Assembly: GCF_020171115.1 (NCBI RefSeq)
Contig: NC_058105.1
Span: forward strand, 63,795,001 to 63,859,000
Source: Neogale vison
Lineage: Eukaryota > Chordata > Mammalia > Carnivora > Mustelidae
Reading direction: 5' to 3'
Length of the DNA: 64,000 nt
Below, in pieces: positions 58,856-64,000 of the stretch. Position numbers and translations under genes: made by a program. The notes beneath the pieces were generated by a model that was not told where the DNA came from, did not search any database, and worked only from the letters and a program-made list of their open reading frames with translations. Position 1 is the stretch's first letter. Each line of letters starts with the position of its first letter.

Positions 58856-60290
58856 GAAATGGACCGTCAACTCTACAGTCAACTAATTTTCAACAAAACA
58901 GCAAAGAATAGCTAAAGGAAAAAAGACAGTCTATTAAATATATCGCACTGGGAATACTGGACAGCTACATGCAGAAGAATGAAACTGGGCCATTCTCTTA
59001 TACCATATACAAAGATAAATTCAAAATGGATAAAGGTCTAAATGTGAGACAGCAACCCATCGAAATCCTAGAGGAAAACACAAGCAGCAACCTCTTTGAC
59101 ATCAGCTGCAACAATCTCTTGCAAGACATGTCACTTAAGGCAAGGGAAACAAAGGTAAAAAATAAAATATTGGAACTCCATAAAGATAAAAGACTACTTC
59201 ACAATAAAGGAAATGGTCAACTAAACCAAAAGGTAACCCAAGTAATGGGAGAAGATATTTGCAAATGACATATCAAATAAAGGGTTGGGGGCACCTGGGT
59301 GGCTCAGTGGGTTAGGCCTCTGCCTTCGCCTCGGGTCATGATCTCGGGGTCCTGGGATCGAGTTCCGCGTCGGGCTCTCTGCTCAGCGGGGAGCCTGCTT
59401 CCTCCTCTCTCTCTCTCTGCCTGCCTCTTTGCCTACTTGTGATCTCTCTGCCAAATAAATAAATAAATAAAATATTAAAAAAAAATAAATAAAGGGTTGG
59501 TATCCAAAATCTACAAAGAACTCACCAAACTCAACATTGAAAAAACAAATAATCCAGCCAAGAGATGGCCAGGAGAGATGAGCAGACATTTCTCCAAAGA
59601 AGACATACAAATCACCGATATACATATGAAAAAAAGCTCCATACCACTTGTCATCAGGGAAATGCAAATCAAAACCACAATGAGATAACACCTTACACCA
59701 GTTAGAATGGCTAAAATTAGCAAGACAGGAAACAACAAAAGTTGGTGGGCATGTGGAGAAAGGGGATCCCTCTTACACTGCTAATGGGAATGCAGAATGT
59801 TACAGCCACTCTGGAAAACAGTATAGAGGTTCCTCAGGACTGTAAAAGTAGAGCTACCCTATGACCTGACAAATACAGTATGGTTATTTATCCCAAGGAT
59901 ACAGATGTAGTGAAAAGGAGCACATGCACCCCAATGTTCATAGCAGTGATGTCCACAATAATCAAATTGTGGAAGGAGCCAAGATGTCTTTCAACAGATA
60001 AATGGATAAAGAAGATATAGTTCATATATACAATAGAATATTACTCAGCCATCACAAAGGATTAATACAATTTACATTGACCTGGATGGAGCTGGAAGGT
60101 ATTACACTAATTGAAATAAGTCAATCAGAGAAAGACAATTACCATATGGTTTCACCTATATATGGAATATAAGATATAGCGCAGAAGACCTTGGGGAAAG
60201 GAGAGAAAACTGAATGGAAAGAAATCAGTGAAGGAAACAAACCGTGAGAGAGGCCCTTGACTCTGGGAACCAAAACCTAGCAGAGGAAAG
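58856..60290 (+). mobile_element. L1 ORF2 C-terminal half and 3' end, plus strand
   Basis: Continuation of the copy at 57991 after the tiny insertion. A remnant at 58969-59268 precedes a SINE at 59289, and the C-terminal part resumes at 59501 with 'ccttacaccagttagaatggctaaaattagc' and a degraded 3' UTR. Broken frames. Confidence 0.82.
59289..59486 (+). mobile_element. Carnivore SINE, young-looking
   Basis: Very near consensus with several CpG sites kept. Perfect 14-bp TSD AAATAAAGGGTTGG at 59275-59288 and 59487-59500. Confidence 0.96.
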
Positions 60291-60760
60291 AAATCTTCCA
60301 GATTCATCCTGTGAGGCCAGCATTATCCAGATACACAAACTAAAAGCACCACAGAGAGAGAGAAAGAGAGGGAGAGAGAGAGAACTATAGACCAAAATCT
60401 ATGATGAACATAGATGCAAAATCCTGAACAAAATATAGCAAACTGAATCTAAAAAGACATTAAAAAATTAATTCACTATGATCAATTATGATTTATTCCA
60501 GGATGCAAATGTGGTTCAGTAATCACAAATAAATCTTTGTGATATGTCAGATCAATAAGAGAAAGGATTAAAACCATATGATAATTTCAATAGATTCTGA
60601 AAAAAAATTTGACAAAGTACAGAAGCAAAAGTTGGTGAGGATGTCTAGAAAAAAGGAACCCTCGTGCACTGTTGGTAGGAATGTAATTTGGTACAGACAC
60701 TGTGTAAAACACTATGGAGGTTTCTCAAAAAAAAATTGAAAGTAGAAATGTTTTCTGTCC
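60291..60760 (+). mobile_element. Further L1 fragments, plus strand
   Basis: 60291-60620 resembles the reverse-transcriptase part (with a GA-rich run at 60353-60384). 60635-60760 jumps to the ORF2 C-terminal part ('gttggtgaggatg', 'gtgcactgttggtaggaatg'). Old and broken. Confidence 0.7.
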
Positions 60761-60993
60761 TTTTATATAGCCCTAGTTACAAAGAAATAGGAAGCATTAG
60801 AGAATATAATATATATTATATATTAAGGAATATATAATATATTAGAGAATATAATAGAAAAGGGTATGATCTAAAATAGTGTCTAGGAATCTGATTATAT
60901 GTGTGTTTCCACCTTTTGAGAAGGATGAAGGAAAAGTGTGAAAAAAGTGGGGATTTTCTTTTTATTTTAAAATACTCAAAAATTTGTTTGTTT
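60761..60993. other. AT-rich non-coding DNA
   Basis: Contains ATATAATATATATTATATATTA-type sequence at about 60807-60845; nothing else recognisable. Confidence 0.5.
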
Positions 60994-61009
60994 AGAAATT
61001 GTGGTGAAG

Positions 61010-61235
61010 GGACGCCTGGGTGGCTCAGTTGGTTGGACGACTGCCTTCGGCTCAGGGCGTGATCCTGGAGTCCCGGGATCGAGTCCCACATCAGGCTCCC
61101 AGCTCCATGGGGAGTCTGCTTCGCTCTCTGACCTTCTCCTCGCTCATGCTCTCTCTCACTGTCTCTCTCAAATAAATAAATAAAATCTTTAAAAAAAAAA
61201 AAAAAGAAAAGAAAAGTTTAAAAAAAAAAAAAAAA
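61010..61235 (+). mobile_element. Carnivore SINE, first of a tandem pair
   Basis: Head GGGACGCCTGGGTGGCTCAGTTGG and two A-rich tail segments. TSD AGAAATTGTGGTGAAG at 60994-61009 and 61236-61251 (perfect). Confidence 0.95.
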
Positions 61236-61251
61236 AGAAATTGTGGTGAAG

Positions 61252-61450
61252 TGTAGCACCTGGGTGGGTCAGTCGGTTAAGTGGCTGTCTTTGGCTCAGG
61301 TCATGATCCCAGGGTCTGGGATTGAGCCCTGCACAGGGAGATTTCTTCTCCCTCTCCTTCTTCTGTCCCCTCATCCCACTTGTGCTCTCTTGCTCATGTG
61401 TTCTCTCTCCCTCAAATAAATAAATAAAACCTTAAAAAGAAAAAAAAAAA
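61252..61450 (+). mobile_element. Carnivore SINE, second of a tandem pair
   Basis: More diverged than its neighbour. Flanked by the same target, of which a third, diverged copy GAAGGAATGGTGAAGTGG follows at 61451-61468. Confidence 0.9.
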
Positions 61451-61601
61451 GAAGGAATGGTGAAGTGGTCAGACAAGTAGAAAGTTCCACTTTGTATTTG
61501 GCAAATTTTTCATCTGTCAATAAGCATGTATAGCTTTTATAATCAGTAAAGACAATAGATATTAAAGACAAGTACTATTTTTTATTTAAAATTTAATTTC
61601 A

Positions 61602-61708
61602 GGGGCACCTGTCTGGCTCAGTTGGTAGAGCTTTAGGTTGTCTTGACCTTTAGGTTGTGAGTTCAAGCCCCATTTTGGTTGTAGAAATTATTTAGAAACA
61701 AAATGTTG
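61602..61708 (+). mobile_element. Short tRNA-like SINE without a CT tract
   Basis: GGGGCACCTGTCTGGCTCAGTTGG, then a B-box-like GTGAGTTCAAGCCCCA, then directly 'gtagaaattatttag'. It is a different, older tRNA-derived subfamily from the others in this window. Confidence 0.8.
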
Positions 61709-62235
61709 AAAAAAATTTATTTTAGATTCTCTGCTTTTTAGAAAGTGTCACAGAAAAGGTATAAAAACCTTGCATTTCTATTATTTGAAAAATGAAAGTA
61801 TGAACTTGTTCTACAATTTTGTTCATTCTGTTATATCAATTATCTGTTATATTGTAAAATTGGGTTTCTTATTGATAATATATTTAAAGGCCCAATATCC
61901 AGTCTAACTTAAAATAGTGACATAATTACATAGCTGTCTCATTAACACTGAACATTGATTAAGAAGTTATAATGTTCCTGAGTATACAGAATTTAAGTAA
62001 ATCAAAGATTTTTTGTTTTAAGACCTTTCAATTTAATGTGTCCCTTTTACACTCTGAATCACAGCATCTTATCAATGCAAACAGTCTAATTAGTTTCCAA
62101 CTCAGTATATATGTAATATATTTACAATGAATTGCATTTAATTATAAGAATTAACCTTTAAAATTTAGTGCATAATTATATCATTACCCATAGAGTATCT
62201 TGTATTTTGCACTAATAGAAATCTTTATACAAAAG
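61709..62235. other. Unique non-coding DNA
   Basis: AT-rich; no gene or named repeat. Confidence 0.4.
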
Positions 62236-62246
62236 AAGTATACAAG

Positions 62247-62440
62247 GGGTGCCTGGGTGGCTCAGTGGGTTAAAGTCTCTGCCTTCCGCTCAGGTCATGA
62301 TCTCAGGGTCCTGGGATCGAGCCCCACATCAGGCTTTCTGCTCAGCAGGGAGCCTGCTTCCCCCCCTCTCTCTGCCTGCCTCTCTGCCTACTTTGCATCT
62401 CTCTCTGTGTGTCAAATAAATAAATAAAATATTTTATAAA
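62247..62440 (+). mobile_element. Carnivore SINE
   Basis: Near-consensus. TSD AAGTATACAAG / AAGTATTCAAG at 62236-62246 and 62441-62451. Confidence 0.95.
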
Positions 62441-62451
62441 AAGTATTCAAG

Positions 62452-63548
62452 AGAAAAGGCTTTCTACGCACTGAAGGAAACTATAAACAAAACTAAAAGC
62501 CAACCTTTGGAATCGGAGAAGATATTTACAGATGACATAACTAGTAAAGGTTAGTATTTAAAATCTATAAATAATTTATAAAACTCAACACTCAAAAAAA
62601 CAAATAATCTTGTTAAAAAGGGGACAGAAGATATGAATGAGACATTTTTCCAAGGAAGACATACAGATGGCTAATAGACACATGAAAAGAGGCTGAATCA
62701 CCAATCATCAGGGAAATACAAATCAAAACCACAATAGCTATTGACCCACACCCATCAGAATGGCTAAAATTAACAACACAGTAAACAACAGATGTTGGCA
62801 AGGATGCAGACAAAGGACAACCCTGTTATAGTGTTTATGGAAATATAAATTGTTGTAGCTGTTCTGAAAAACAGTATGGGTTTTCCTTAAAAGTGAAAAA
62901 TAGAACTACTTCATGATCTAGCAATTGCACTACTAGGTATTTACCCAAAGGATACAAACATAGTGACTTGAAGGGATACATGCACCCAGATGTTTATTAT
63001 CAACAGTAGTCAAATTATGGAAAAAGCTCAAATGTCTATTGTCTGATGAATGGATAAAGAAGTTGTAGTATGGGGGCACCTGGGTGATTCAGTGGTTTAA
63101 GCCTCTGCCTTCAGCTCAGATCATGATCTCAGGGATCTGGGATTGAGCCCCACATCAGACTCTGCTCAGCAGGGAGCCTGCTTCTCTTTCTCTCTGCCTG
63201 CTGCTCTCCCTACTTGTGATCTCTCTCTGTGTCAAATAAATAAATAAAACCTTAAAAAAAGAAATTTTAGTATATTAATACAATGGAAAGTTACTCAGCT
63301 ATCAAAAAGAATGAAATATTGCCACTTACAACTACGTGGATGGAGCTATAGAGTATAATGGTAAGTGGAATCAGTCAGAGAAACACAAATACTACATAGT
63401 TTCACTCATATGTGGAATTTAAGAAACAAAACAAGTGAACATAGGGAGAAAAAAAGAGAGAGGCAAATTATAAAACAGTCTCTTAATTATAGAGAACAAA
63501 CAGGGAAGTGTGGGGTGGGTTAAATAGGAGATGAGAATTAAGAAGGGT
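62452..63548 (+). mobile_element. L1 ORF2 C-terminal part and 3' UTR, plus strand
   Basis: L1 order from 'ggagaagatatttacagatgacataac' to 'cactcatatgtggaatttaagaaac' and the 3' UTR near 63500. Split by a SINE at 63073. No open frame. Confidence 0.85.
63073..63258 (+). mobile_element. Carnivore SINE
   Basis: Near-consensus; TSD AGAAGTTGTAGTAT / AGAAATTTTAGTAT either side. Inserted in the L1. Confidence 0.93.
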
Positions 63549-63551
63549 ACT

Positions 63552-63805
63552 TATTAGGATTGGGGGCAAGGTGGCAGAGGAATAGGAGAAAAAGAAAAGT
63601 AAAGAAAAGAGACAGAAAAAAAAGAAAAGAGACAAAAAGAAAAGAAAAGAAAAAAATGAAGCTGAACAAAAAAGAGAAAGGATTATGGAAGGTGAGAATA
63701 GACTTAGGGAACTCAGTGACTCCAAGAATAGGAGCCCTGGAAGAAGATGAAATAAAAAAGGACAGAAAACTCATTTCAGGAAATAGTGGCTGAAAACTTC
63801 CCTAA
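63552..63805 (+). mobile_element. L1 5' end fragment with purine-rich array
   Basis: Starts like an L1 5' UTR ('gggggcaaggtggcagaggaatagg'), then an irregular AAAAGAAAAGAGAC array at 63585-63655. It then jumps to ORF1-like sequence ending 'aaatagtggctgaaaacttccctaatgtgg'. Internally deleted. Confidence 0.65.
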
Positions 63806-63811
63806 TGTGGG

Positions 63812-64000
63812 GAGGGGCAAGATGGTGGAGAAGTAGGAGACCCTGTTTCAATGTGTCCCCTGAATTGAGCTAAATATCTACCAGAACACTCTGAATAGCC
63901 ATGGAGTCAGCGTGACATATAAGATTATACACTTCTGGATCTCTATGGGGGCAGGAGATCATCAGTGGAGAAAACAGAGGAATGGAAGTGCTCATACTGA
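63812..64000 (+). mobile_element. L1 5' UTR start, running off the window
   Basis: 'ggggaggggcaagatggtggagaagtagg' is an L1 5' start (YY1-like CAAGATGGTGG). It is followed by the typical 'ccctgaattgagctaaatatctaccag' 5' UTR. The rest lies beyond 64000. Confidence 0.8.

Overview
The window is nuclear DNA from a caniform carnivore, most likely a mustelid (mink, ferret, otter or badger group). The main evidence is 28 tRNA-derived carnivore SINEs, most with the head GGGTGGCTCAGTGGGTTAAG, an internal CT tract, and a tail with 'acttgtgatctctctctgtcaaataaataaataaaatctt'-like sequence. Carnivore-type LINE-1 fills more than half of the window. Intron-containing gene structure and ancient MIR pieces fit a mammal. 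No bacterial or phage feature is present. L1 richness is in keeping with the X chromosome, where the one gene found here lies in other mammals.

The only protein-coding gene I can support is ITM2A, on the plus strand, with coding exons from 38051 to 43849. It has six coding exons with GT-AG introns, and they join to exactly 263 codons, the usual length of the family. It encodes a type II membrane protein with a BRICHOS domain. The promoter/5' UTR lies in a GC-rich stretch just upstream. A polyadenylation signal lies at 44139, followed by a GT-rich element.

Layout: 0-8 kb is an old minus-strand L1 split by SINEs and a 5'-inverted L1. 8.1-9.2 kb is a solo class II LTR with a perfect 6-bp target duplication, inserted at the edge of an older class I-like LTR. 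9.2-24 kb is mostly unique, non-coding DNA with scattered SINEs, an ancient L1 and a small tandem duplication. 24.2-27.9 kb is a minus-strand L1 carrying a 455-bp AT-only-like island. 28.5-32.4 kb is a plus-strand L1 with four SINEs and another inverted L1 nested in it. 33-44 kb is the ITM2A neighbourhood, which is unusually poor in young repeats. 46.1-52.2 kb is an almost full-length but dead minus-strand L1, with a 114-bp poly(A) retrocopy in its 5' UTR. 54-64 kb is stacked L1 fragments and SINEs, ending in the 5' UTR of an L1 that runs off the window.

I found no undescribed biological system. The most interesting signals are the nested LTRs, several 5'-inverted (twin-primed) L1 copies, a sense L1 carrying poly(A) signals inside an ITM2A intron, a 44-bp perfect palindrome, and two SINEs integrated at one target site. 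Repeat names are from recognition by eye; boundaries without a target-site duplication (TSD) are approximate.
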